Shown here one piece after another: positions 1 to 6,196 of a stretch of DNA of 6,196 nt (the stretch's first letter is position 1; every line of letters begins with the position of its first letter). The notes below the pieces were generated by a model. The model ran no database searches. It was not told the DNA's origin and saw nothing but the letters and a program-made list of their open reading frames with translations. The stretch is from Brucellaceae bacterium (lineage in GTDB: Bacteria > Pseudomonadota > Alphaproteobacteria > Rhizobiales > Rhizobiaceae): NCBI GenBank assembly GCA_031253705.1, contig JAIRVW010000119.1:1-6196 (forward strand), read 5' to 3'. Both the position numbers and the translations under genes were made by a program.

Positions 1-1149
1 TGTCGGACGGTCGGCATAGCCGATCGCATCAACCACTGCATCCGTATGGGTTTTGCTGCCGGTAATGCTGACAATATCGCCGCGATAGACTTTACTCTGC
101 GCCTTAACCGGCACATCCACGCTCATCGAACCACGACGGATGCGCTTGATGAAAACACCGCGTGCAAATTCTTCTTCCGACAGATCAATCAAGGTGCGGC
201 CAACCAGCGCCTTATTGGTAACCACCACGTCCACATGCTCAATCGGAATATCCAAAAGCTCGTGATCCGCCACTTCGTCGGCATAGTTAGACCAGCGCAC
301 GATGGATTCATGCGGACCGGATACGGCAATAATATCGCCGACCTGCAGCACAGTATCGCGTGTGAAATCAATGATCTGACCGCCACGGCGCAATCGTTCC
401 AGATAAATACGGCTTCCGGACATTTCTTCCGCTTCGGCAACCGTTTTACCGGCCACCATATCCGGCCGTTCCAGAATGAAAGAGCGCACCAGAAACTGAT
501 GCCATGCGGTTTCAATCCCGCTGACCGGCGCACCGACAGACATTTCGCGCTCATAGCGCTGGCATTCTTCCTGCAGGTTAATGCGCAGCAGTTTAGGGCC
601 TAGGAAAGCCACAATCATACCCGTACCGATGGTGCCGAACAGATAGGTCACAGCATAGGCTACCGGAATAGCATCAAGCTGCCTTTTGATTTCCGCAGGC
701 TCCAGCCCGCTGCGATTAAAGGCATCTGTCGCCAGACCGATGGAGGCGGAAATTGTCTGTGAACCGGCCAGAAGACCAATCGCCGAGCCCGGCTCAAAGC
801 CGGCAATAACACTTGCCGTATAGACCGACAGCAAACACAGCACGGAGATGACAACGGCAAAAATCGCCTGTGGCAGACCATCGCTGGCAATACCGCGCAC
901 GAATTGCGGCCCGACACCAAAGCCAACCGCAAACAAAAACATGATAAAGAAAATGGATTTAATCTGCGGCGAGATTTCAATGCCGATCTGCCCGATCACC
1001 ACACCGGCCAGCAAAGTACCGGTCACCGCGCCGAGATTAATTTTTCCGAATTTGATTGCACCCACCCAGAAACCAATAGCAAGCGCCAGAAATATCGCCA
1101 GTTCCGGTGCGGCGCGCAGTGCGTCAGCAAACCAATTCCACAACGTCAT
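1..1149 (-). CDS. AspT-like aspartate:alanine antiporter family transporter (partial, C-terminus outside window)
   Basis: The minus strand reads open from an ATG at 1149-1147 to the window edge without a stop (383 codons, starting MTLWNWFADALRAAPELA). Residues 15-185 are hydrophobic and carry about five membrane segments with glycine-rich stretches such as FAVGFGVGPQF (73-83) and LLAGSQTISASIGLATDAF (126-144), typical of the AspT/YidE/YbjL half-repeat. Residues about 210-290 and 295-378 form a soluble loop resembling two TrkA-C (RCK_C) domains, each with a GD-I/V-x-x-x-x-G turn (GDIIAVSG at 271-278, GDIVSITG at 357-364). Known AspT proteins are about 540-560 residues and exchange aspartate for alanine across the inner membrane, so the second membrane half (about 160-180 residues) is missing here. 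The gene lies 108 bp downstream of the decarboxylase on the same strand, which implies co-function. The start is supported by GAGAGAG eight bases upstream. The true exchanged substrates are not shown by the sequence. Confidence 0.9.
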   Translation of the reverse strand, partial: MTLWNWFADALRAAPELAIFLALAIGFWVGAIKFGKINLGAVTGTLLAGVVIGQIGIEISPQIKSIFFIMFLFAVGFGVGPQFVRGIASDGLPQAIFAVVISVLCLLSVYTASVIAGFEPGSAIGLLAGSQTISASIGLATDAFNRSGLEPAEIKRQLDAIPVAYAVTYLFGTIGTGMIVAFLGPKLLRINLQEECQRYEREMSVGAPVSGIETAWHQFLVRSFILERPDMVAGKTVAEAEEMSGSRIYLERLRRGGQIIDFTRDTVLQVGDIIAVSGPHESIVRWSNYADEVADHELLDIPIEHVDVVVTNKALVGRTLIDLSEEEFARGVFIKRIRRGSMSVDVPVKAQSKVYRGDIVSITGSKTHTDAVVDAIGYADRPT

Positions 1150-1166
1150 TCTTCGATCTCTCTCAT
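1146..1166 (-). other. Six-codon mini-ORF (MREIEE) overlapping the aspT-like start
   Basis: An ATG at 1166-1164 is preceded by GGAG at 1178-1175 with an eight-base spacer, a proper ribosome-binding arrangement. The frame reads MREIEE and stops at TGA (1148-1146). This stop overlaps the antiporter ATG in an ATGA junction. The purine run that would be the antiporter Shine-Dalgarno (1164-1158) lies inside the mini-ORF. It could couple translation of the antiporter to upstream ribosome flow, or be a chance short frame. No coding evidence beyond the start and stop signals is available. Confidence 0.3.
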
Positions 1167-1184
1167 AAAAGATGCTCCGACGGC

Positions 1185-1219
1185 CTGCGCTTCCGGTCAT
1201 TTCAGTACCGGAAGCGCAG
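1185..1219. repeat. Perfect 13-bp inverted repeat (hairpin) between decarboxylase and antiporter genes
   Basis: CTGCGCTTCCGGT at 1185-1197 and its exact reverse complement at 1207-1219 flank a nine-base loop. In the plus-strand direction the stem is followed after two bases by TTTTT (1222-1226), the form of an intrinsic terminator. In the direction of the flanking genes (minus) no T-run follows directly; the nearest is TTTT at 1170-1167, 14 bases after the stem. For the operon it is therefore more likely a partial terminator, mRNA-stabilising 3' structure or processing site than a full stop. On the plus strand it could end antisense transcription. The stem itself is certain; its role is inferred. 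Confidence 0.8.
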
Positions 1220-1257
1220 AGTTTTTACATATGCGTGTTCTCAGAAGAGATGTGAGA

Positions 1258-3969
1258 TCAGCTACGCTTCAGCAGTTTGAGACCGAGAGATTTGTCGTAA
1301 CCGTGGATTTCTTTGACATCCAGCTTACGCATAAATTCAATGATCTCTTCGGTAATCACCTGACCCGGCACCATGATCGGGAAGCCCGGCGGATAAGGAA
1401 TGACGAAATTGGCGGATACCAGTTCCGGCCCCGATTTCAGGCGTTCATCAATGACCTTGCTGTTGAGATGAATATGCTCGCACTCATCCATCTTATAGGC
1501 ATCGTAAAACGCCTTACGGATATCGCCATGCAGCGTATTATGGGTCGGATCACCACGATAACGATCATCAAAACGACTGAAATTCGGCAGATCCGGCACA
1601 TCCTCGATCAGCGAGCGCACGCGCTCGTCAAAAGCGGCTTTCTTCGTTGCATTGCCTTCTTTGAGTGCGTTTTCAATCTCCATGGAGATTGAAAGCAGCA
1701 CACGGATCAGCAGAGCAATATCACTGCGTGAATTGTTGATATTGGACTGCAGCAAAATGCTGTTGCGCGATGTTTTGTTGACCTGAATGTTAAACTGGTC
1801 AGCCAGCATGGTTTTGAACGCTGTCCCGTCAAATCCGGCAGCACCGCAGGTCAGTGTCATACGGGTCGGATCGAGCAGGAATTCGTCATCGCGGATTGCT
1901 TTCACCGCATCTGTCCAGCTGATCCCTTTATCGTTGAAGTCTTCCAGACCGGAAGGACGATATTCGGCAGGGATCATATCGGCATTGGTGAGAACCTTGA
2001 AATATTTCGAAATCACCGGATGCGAATTAATCCGGCGGCGGATTTCAAGTGCAATCTGCAAGGCATTGGCGACAAGGCCGTAACCTTCCAGCTCCATCTG
2101 ACGACGTGCCACATCAAGTGTCGCAATGATCTGCAGGTTCGGGCTGGTGGATGCATGGGTGAACACAGCCTCATGGAACTGTGCTTCGACATCCGCATAA
2201 TCAACGTCACGCACCAGAACCACAGAACCCTGACGCAGCGCAGACATGGATTTATGCACCGAATTGGTCTGATAAACACGCAGACGCACAGCATCCGGAT
2301 TTGGTACCAGACGGGTATTCAGCAGTTTCTCATCACTCGGATTTTCACCCAGTTCTTTCTGCTGTTTCTCCCAGGCCTGCTTTGCTTCCGCAGTGCCGAG
2401 ATGTTCTTCCATCGCCTGTGCAGCGCCCATAGCGGTACGCTGGCGCAGGAACGGCGACCAATGGGCAAAACCGAACCAGGCCTCATCCCACAGGAAGATG
2501 AGATCCGGCTTGATTGCCAGACATTCTTCCATCACGCGGCGGGTATTATAAACATGGCCGTCAAAGGTACAGTTGGTCAGATCAACCATTTTAACACGGT
2601 CGAGCTGGCCGTTTGCACGCAGTGTCAGCAGTGCCTGTTTAATGGTGCTGAGCGGCACCGAACCATACATGGAATATTCAGTGAGCGGGAAAGCCTCAAC
2701 ATAATAAGGCTGAGCCCCTGCCAGCACACAGCCATAATGGTGCGATTTGTGGCAATTGCGGTCGATAATCGCAATATCACCCGGTGCCAGCAAAGCCTGC
2801 AATACCATCTTGTTACTGGTGGATGTGCCGTTGGTGACAAAGAACACATGGTCAGCGCCAAAGGCACGTGCGGCCATAGCCTGTGCCTGTTTGATGTTCC
2901 CTGTCGGCTCCAGCAGGCTGTCGAGACCGCCGGTTGTCGCCGAGCTCTCCGCCAGAAACAGATTAGCCCCGTAGAATTCGCCCATATCGCGGATCCAGTG
3001 GGATTTAAACACGGCTTTACCGCGCGCAATCGGCAGCGCGTGGAATGTTGCTACTGGGCGTGCCGCATAGCGCTTCAGATTATCGAAAAACGGCGTTTTA
3101 TAACGCTTCTGTACACCTTCAAGAATTGTCAGATGCAATTCCATCGGTTCTTCAACCTGATAAAACAGGCGGCTGAACACGCTGGCCTCCAGATCACCGG
3201 CCAAAGCTTCAACCGCGCGGTCGCTGAGCAGATAAAGATCGAGCTCAGGGCGCACTTTCTTAATCGCCTGCGCTGTGCTGAGTGCCAGCGCGCTTTCGTC
3301 TTTAATATTGCTGAAATTGGCAACTTCCGCGATGGCATCGAGCAGCGGATTGGCTTCTGCAGCTTTCGCCGAAAAGCCCTCATACATCACAACAGCCGCG
3401 ATTGACGGGTTCAACAGTAGCGCCGTCAGCGCATCTTCCGTGTTACCGACAACAACGGTTTCATAAACAAATTCATCTTCAGGACGGCGGATCGCGCGGA
3501 TTTCCTGCACAATATGCTGCCAGCGTGACGTCATATGCGGCACAATGCTCAGCACTTCAAAATACGGCTTATTCGCTACATGATTAATAGCCTGCGGCAG
3601 ACGCTCGGCCGGTGCGCTTTCTTCTGCGTCGGAAGCATCCCACGCATTGGTATCCGCCATATATTTCTGCGAGATAACCGTGGTGGAGATATTCTGCGCC
3701 ACACGCAGAAAACCCTTTGCGTCATCATCAGTCAGACGCGCCCGCAGGCGATCCAGCAAAGCTGCGCCCGGATAGGCAAAAAAACGCTCAATGGAATTCA
3801 GCTGGTCTAAAGCAGAGCTGAGGTCTGCATGAATCCTGGTATTACCGGCGACCCAGTCGCGTGCCATCGACAAAACGGACAACCACTGGTCTGACCGGAG
3901 CGCCGGAGTTGCCAGTGATCTGCTAATCAGTGAATGTTCAGATTTTAATTCTTCGGAAAACAAGGACAT
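1258..3969 (-). CDS. PLP-dependent Orn/Lys/Arg-family amino-acid decarboxylase, long form
   Basis: This 903-residue cytoplasmic enzyme removes the alpha-carboxyl group of an amino acid using pyridoxal phosphate. Order of parts: an extra N-terminal region (about 1-135) without recognised motif; a response-regulator-like wing domain (about 135-280, including FVYETVVVGNTEDALTALL); a linker; the aminotransferase-fold core (about 310-760); and the family C-terminal domain with YPPGFPIMVPG (859-869). Core signatures are TNGTSTSNK (379-387), the phosphate/cofactor-contact segment DRNCHKSHH (403-411), WDEAW (494-498) with the presumed PLP-ring aspartate D495, and SVHKS (570-574) with the Schiff-base lysine K573. 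All key residues are present, so the enzyme should be active. Inducible family members such as AdiA and CadA are 710-760 residues; this one is longer through the N-terminal extension and a charged insert (about 511-560). The substrate (arginine, lysine, ornithine or another acid) cannot be read from the sequence. A TAGG ribosome site lies five bases before the ATG. The AspT-like antiporter follows downstream. Confidence 0.93.
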   Translation of the reverse strand: MSLFSEELKSEHSLISRSLATPALRSDQWLSVLSMARDWVAGNTRIHADLSSALDQLNSIERFFAYPGAALLDRLRARLTDDDAKGFLRVAQNISTTVISQKYMADTNAWDASDAEESAPAERLPQAINHVANKPYFEVLSIVPHMTSRWQHIVQEIRAIRRPEDEFVYETVVVGNTEDALTALLLNPSIAAVVMYEGFSAKAAEANPLLDAIAEVANFSNIKDESALALSTAQAIKKVRPELDLYLLSDRAVEALAGDLEASVFSRLFYQVEEPMELHLTILEGVQKRYKTPFFDNLKRYAARPVATFHALPIARGKAVFKSHWIRDMGEFYGANLFLAESSATTGGLDSLLEPTGNIKQAQAMAARAFGADHVFFVTNGTSTSNKMVLQALLAPGDIAIIDRNCHKSHHYGCVLAGAQPYYVEAFPLTEYSMYGSVPLSTIKQALLTLRANGQLDRVKMVDLTNCTFDGHVYNTRRVMEECLAIKPDLIFLWDEAWFGFAHWSPFLRQRTAMGAAQAMEEHLGTAEAKQAWEKQQKELGENPSDEKLLNTRLVPNPDAVRLRVYQTNSVHKSMSALRQGSVVLVRDVDYADVEAQFHEAVFTHASTSPNLQIIATLDVARRQMELEGYGLVANALQIALEIRRRINSHPVISKYFKVLTNADMIPAEYRPSGLEDFNDKGISWTDAVKAIRDDEFLLDPTRMTLTCGAAGFDGTAFKTMLADQFNIQVNKTSRNSILLQSNINNSRSDIALLIRVLLSISMEIENALKEGNATKKAAFDERVRSLIEDVPDLPNFSRFDDRYRGDPTHNTLHGDIRKAFYDAYKMDECEHIHLNSKVIDERLKSGPELVSANFVIPYPPGFPIMVPGQVITEEIIEFMRKLDVKEIHGYDKSLGLKLLKRS

Positions 3970-4006
3970 AAGAACCTACCATTCCCATATTGTGATACGA
4001 GAATAT

Positions 4007-4036
4007 ATTAGAGGTTAGTAAATCCTAATCTGTCAA
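4007..4036 (-). promoter_or_regulatory. Sigma70-type promoter of the decarboxylase-antiporter unit
   Basis: On the minus strand a perfect -35 TTGACA (4036-4031) is followed by an 18-bp spacer and TCTAAT (4012-4007), five of six matches to the -10 consensus. Initiation would fall near 4000, leaving a leader of about 31 bases before the decarboxylase ATG at 3969. The A/T-only stretch just upstream (about 4037-4065) could act as an UP element. The spacer itself is a near inverted repeat (GATTAG, six bases, CTAACC), which could host a regulator. The start site is predicted, not measured. Confidence 0.65.
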
Positions 4037-4043
4037 TTATTAA

Positions 4044-4064
4044 ATATTATTATATTAATAATAT
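4044..4064. repeat. AT-only 9-bp palindrome upstream of the decarboxylase promoter
   Basis: ATATTATTA (4044-4052) and its exact reverse complement (4056-4064) flank TAT. The palindrome ends eight bases upstream of the predicted -35 box. Its position suits a dyad operator or an UP-like element, but AT-rich DNA produces such repeats easily, so function is uncertain. Confidence 0.45.
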
Positions 4065-4111
4065 AGCGCATACTACATTATATTTTTACCTGATAATAAA
4101 AATATGGCGCT
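4065..4111. repeat. Nested inverted repeat in the spacer upstream of the decarboxylase
   Basis: ATATTTTTA (4080-4088) pairs exactly with TAAAAATAT (4097-4105) around an eight-base loop. An outer pair, AGCGC (4065-4069) and GCGCT (4107-4111), brackets it. It lies between the stop of the ArsR-rhodanese gene and the decarboxylase promoter. A weak 3' structure of the upstream gene or a regulator site is possible; there is no GC-rich stem plus T-tract to call it a terminator with confidence. Confidence 0.4.
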
Positions 4112-4185
4112 GATTACGCAACTTACCATTATATATGATGCTCCAAAAGCAGTTTCATAACACGCCGGTAAATTTTATTTTATTT

Positions 4186-4863
4186 TCAATAACTTGCTTC
4201 CACAGCCAATCCGGCCGCTTTCCACTCCGGAAAGCCGTCTTCCAGCCTGCGAATCCGGTAGCCTTTATTGCGCAAAGCAGCCACAGCCTCAAAAGACAGG
4301 ACGCAATAGGGCCCGCGGCAATAGGCAATAATTTCCGTATCCTTCGGAAGCTCGCTCAGGCGCTGCTCCAGCACCTCCAGCGGAATATTCACGGCACCCG
4401 GCAAATGACCGAGCGCAAATTCATCATCCGGCCGCACATCAAGCAGTGTAACGCTGTCATCTTTCAGACGATTAAGCAGCTCCTGCCGCGATACCGGCTC
4501 AAGCCTGTCCAGATTGTCGAAATAATCGGATACCAGCTCACGTACCTCTGCTTTGTTACGCTCGGCAAAAAATCGCAAGGCAGACAGAAGGTTGAGAACC
4601 GGCCCGTCTCCCAGACGGTACAATACCCGTTTGCCGTCACGGCGCGTGTTCACAAAACCGCCGCGACGTAATTGCTGCAAATGGGCAGAGGTATTGGCTA
4701 CCGACAGGCTGGTCAGCTCCGCCAGTCTTTCAACGGAACGCTCCCCTTGCGCAATATGTTCAAGCAAATCCAGCCGGTGTGCATGCCCGAGCACGCGCGC
4801 CAGTTCGGCCAGTTGTTCCAGCAGATATGTTTTAGCATTTGTCATTGACGCTGTTCTTATCAT
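4186..4863 (-). CDS. ArsR-family winged-helix repressor fused to a rhodanese domain
   Basis: This 225-residue cytoplasmic protein has an ArsR/SmtB winged helix-turn-helix at about 15-90 (recognition segment SLSVANTSAHLQQLRRGGFV, 52-71), a helical linker ending in LEPVSRQELL (121-130), and a single rhodanese domain at about 130-220. The rhodanese part shows LLDVRPDDEFALGHLPGAVNIP (140-161) and an active-site loop CRGPYC (182-187), with the presumed persulfide-carrying cysteine at 182. These are the only two cysteines, so the DNA-binding domain lacks the thiolate metal site of classical ArsR sensors; a sulfur or redox signal through the rhodanese loop is inferred. It is divergent from the MFS gene, with an inverted repeat between them, and probably represses that gene and itself. 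The start is uncertain: an ATG at 4845 (MTNAKTYLL) matches the usual family N-terminus at least as well as 4863, and neither has a strong ribosome site. Confidence 0.92.
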   Translation of the reverse strand: MIRTASMTNAKTYLLEQLAELARVLGHAHRLDLLEHIAQGERSVERLAELTSLSVANTSAHLQQLRRGGFVNTRRDGKRVLYRLGDGPVLNLLSALRFFAERNKAEVRELVSDYFDNLDRLEPVSRQELLNRLKDDSVTLLDVRPDDEFALGHLPGAVNIPLEVLEQRLSELPKDTEIIAYCRGPYCVLSFEAVAALRNKGYRIRRLEDGFPEWKAAGLAVEASY

Positions 4864-4874
4864 CGCTTAAACGC

Positions 4875-4898
4875 TCAAACAAGCTTTTGAATGTTTGA
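4875..4898. promoter_or_regulatory. Probable operator of the ArsR-rhodanese regulator
   Basis: TCAAACA (4875-4881) and TGTTTGA (4892-4898) form a perfect 7-bp inverted repeat with a ten-base spacer. It sits between the divergent repressor and MFS genes, where an ArsR dimer would be expected to bind. The right arm runs into GATAAT (4897-4902), a possible -10 box for the MFS gene, so binding would block that promoter. No good -35 box is seen for GATAAT. Assignment rests on symmetry and position only. Confidence 0.6.
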
Positions 4899-4905
4899 TA
4901 ATACC

Positions 4906-4912
4906 GAAGGGG
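4906..4912 (+). promoter_or_regulatory. Ribosome-binding site supporting the MFS start at 4920
   Basis: GAAGGGG lies seven bases upstream of the ATG at 4920 and favours it over the in-frame ATG at 4935, although the latter (MHRQVFLLATAQ) looks closer to the usual N-terminus of this carrier family. If the candidate -10 at 4897-4902 is real, the leader to 4920 would be only about ten bases. Confidence 0.5.
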
Positions 4913-4919
4913 TCTGTAA

Positions 4920-6119
4920 ATGGCGGGCGGAACAATGCACCGGCAGGTTTTTCTGCTGGCAACGGCACAGGCGCTGTTTCAGACAGCATCCGTCATGGTC
5001 ATGACCATCGGCGGTCTTGCAGGCAAACAGGTCGCATCCCGTCCGGAGCTGGCGACAATGCCAGTCGCCTCCATGTTTCTGGGCACCGCCATTGCCATGC
5101 TGCCTGCCTCACTGTGGATGTCGCGCGTCGGCCGTAAAGCAGGCTTTATTCTTGGGGCAGTTCTCGGTGTTACCGGTGGTTTACTGGCTGCTTTCGGATT
5201 GTGGCAATCATCTCTGCTGCTCTTGTCAGCCGGTACATTCCTGATCGGCGCTTATCAGGCCTTTGCACAATTCTATCGTTTTGCAGCGGGTGAGATCGCC
5301 GATGAGGCTTTCCGCTCCCGCGCTATCTCTCTCGTGCTCGGCGGCGGTGTTTTTGCAGCCTTAGCAGGCCCTGTACTGGCACGCGGCGGCAAAGAGCTGA
5401 TGATCCCGCCTTATATGGCGTCTTTCCTGATGCTCGCATTTGTGTCCCTCATCGCTGCAGTCCTGTTAAGCAGGCTGCGCAGTCCGGAACCGGCAACGAT
5501 TGCCAAAACCGAACAAAGCGGCCGCACATGGTGGCAGATCGTTTCGCAACCGGCCTATCTGGTGGCGCTTTTTGCAGCAGTCACAGGCTATGGCATTATG
5601 ATTTTGGCTATGACTGCCACGCCGATTGCCATGGATCACCATCATCATGATTTATCCGTTGCCTCAACCGTCATTCAGCTGCATGTGCTCGGCATGTTCC
5701 TGCCATCCTTTTTTACCGGCTCGCTGATCGCGCGTTTCGGCGTGATGCGGATTATGCTGACCGGTCTGGCGCTCTTTGGTGCCCATGTGGCGCTGGCGCT
5801 GACCGGCACCGGTTTCACCTCTTTTGCCAGCGCCCTGATCATGCTCGGTATCGGCTGGAACTTCCTCTATATCGGCGGCACAACCCTGCTGACGACCACC
5901 TATACCGCTGCCGAAAAAGGCCGTGCTCAGGCCACCAACGATCTGACCATTTTTATTGTCGGTCTTGCCTGCTCATTCAGCGCCGGCGGCCTGCTGCAAT
6001 ATTTCGGCTGGCAGATGCTGAATATTCTGCTGGTGCCGTGGATTATTATTGCCGCACTGGTGCTGCTGCGCTTTGCTTATCAGCACAAACGCTCGGTAAC
6101 AGTCAGCAGCTTCCGTTAA
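4920..6119 (+). CDS. MFS transporter (12 membrane segments), substrate unknown
   Basis: This 399-residue inner-membrane protein has about twelve hydrophobic segments (roughly 10-32, 47-67, 76-95, 98-118, 136-156, 163-184, 210-232, 249-270, 275-295, 302-324, 342-360, 364-387). A shortened form of the MFS loop 2-3 motif, SRVGRKAGF (68-76), follows segment 2, and a related loop ARFGVMR (271-277) follows segment 8. A charged stretch at 185-208 is the central cytoplasmic loop. The loop between segments 7 and 8, predicted periplasmic, contains DHHHHD (239-244). The length is normal for the superfamily and no break is seen. Divergence from the ArsR-rhodanese repressor, with a shared inverted repeat, suggests that it is induced by the signal that regulator senses, perhaps exporting a sulfur-related or toxic compound. 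The substrate and direction of transport are not determined by the sequence. Confidence 0.9.
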   Translation: MAGGTMHRQVFLLATAQALFQTASVMVMTIGGLAGKQVASRPELATMPVASMFLGTAIAMLPASLWMSRVGRKAGFILGAVLGVTGGLLAAFGLWQSSLLLLSAGTFLIGAYQAFAQFYRFAAGEIADEAFRSRAISLVLGGGVFAALAGPVLARGGKELMIPPYMASFLMLAFVSLIAAVLLSRLRSPEPATIAKTEQSGRTWWQIVSQPAYLVALFAAVTGYGIMILAMTATPIAMDHHHHDLSVASTVIQLHVLGMFLPSFFTGSLIARFGVMRIMLTGLALFGAHVALALTGTGFTSFASALIMLGIGWNFLYIGGTTLLTTTYTAAEKGRAQATNDLTIFIVGLACSFSAGGLLQYFGWQMLNILLVPWIIIAALVLLRFAYQHKRSVTVSSFR

Positions 6120-6126
6120 AACCAGC

Positions 6127-6176
6127 GCGTTAACAGGCAAGTAAATCTTGTCTATTAACGCCTTTTCTTGATTTTT
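6127..6176 (+). terminator. Intrinsic terminator after the MFS gene
   Basis: Eight bases after the MFS stop, GCGTTAACAGGCAAG (6127-6141) pairs with CTTGTCTATTAACGC (6147-6161) around TAAAT. The 15-bp stem has one mismatch and one G-U pair. It is followed by CTTTTCTT (6162-6169) and a second T-run at 6172-6176. The remaining bases to the window end show no gene. Confidence 0.85.
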
Positions 6177-6196
6177 GAACCACGCCCGACATGCAT

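Larger units (their letters stand above)
3970..4185. other. AT-rich intergenic spacer, no gene seen
   Basis: This 216-bp stretch between the ArsR-rhodanese stop and the decarboxylase start is far richer in A+T than the flanking genes. It contains the predicted promoter, two inverted repeats upstream of it, and a small dyad (ATATT at 3987-3991, AATAT at 4002-4006, ten bases apart) over the predicted transcription start. No credible small coding frame was found. The richness in dyads suggests that the decarboxylase is regulated. Confidence 0.7.

Noticed and set aside
46..603. Plus-strand open frame of 185 codons
   Set aside because: It lies wholly antisense to the AspT-like gene, whose minus-strand protein has clear membrane and TrkA-C features; the plus frame shows no domain and has a composition typical of an antisense shadow.
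904..1692. Plus-strand open frame of 262 codons across the antiporter-decarboxylase junction
   Set aside because: It is antisense to both genes and reads through the hairpin spacer; no ribosome site or recognisable motif.
2020..3405. Long plus-strand open frame of 461 codons
   Set aside because: It is antisense to the catalytic core of the decarboxylase, where the minus strand shows all family motifs. Length alone is explained by codon bias of the real gene.
4137..4185. Possible terminator after the ArsR-rhodanese gene
   Set aside because: Downstream of the stop on the minus strand there are A-rich runs but no GC-rich stem followed by a T-tract, so read-through toward the decarboxylase cannot be excluded.
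4135..4671. Plus-strand open frame of 178 codons
   Set aside because: It is antisense to the ArsR-rhodanese gene and begins in the AT-rich spacer without a ribosome site; no domain visible.

Overview
The window suggests an alphaproteobacterium of roughly 50% GC. The protein style (ArsR-rhodanese repressor, AspT-type antiporter, alphaproteobacterial-looking MFS carrier) recalls the Brucellaceae (Pseudochrobactrum/Ochrobactrum-like). This taxonomic guess comes from reading the proteins, not from a search, and is low confidence.

Layout. Three genes lie on the minus strand and one on the plus strand. Positions 1-1149 (minus) hold the N-terminal 383 codons of an AspT-like aspartate:alanine-exchanger family membrane protein, cut by the window edge. 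Positions 1258-3969 (minus) encode a 903-residue PLP-dependent decarboxylase of the Orn/Lys/Arg (fold type I, group III) family, longer than the usual 710-760 residues. The 108-bp gap between these two genes holds a perfect 13-bp hairpin and a six-codon mini-ORF that overlaps the aspT start. Upstream of the decarboxylase is a very AT-rich 216-bp spacer (3970-4185) with a near-consensus sigma70 promoter and several inverted repeats. Positions 4186-4863 (minus) encode an ArsR-type winged-helix repressor fused to a rhodanese domain. It is divergent from an MFS transporter at 4920-6119 (plus). The short region between them contains a 7-10-7 inverted repeat, the probable operator. A strong intrinsic terminator follows the MFS gene.

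How they work together. The decarboxylase and antiporter look like one transcription unit. They probably form a substrate/product exchange and decarboxylation module, as in known amino-acid decarboxylase/antiporter pairs that consume cytoplasmic protons. The pairing is unusual: AspT partners characterised so far work with the aspartate beta-decarboxylase AspD, not with an Orn/Lys/Arg-type enzyme, so the substrate is open. The ArsR-rhodanese protein and the MFS carrier form a separate divergent repressor/exporter-like pair, plausibly tuned by a sulfur or thiol signal. No CRISPR array, RNA gene or mobile element was seen.
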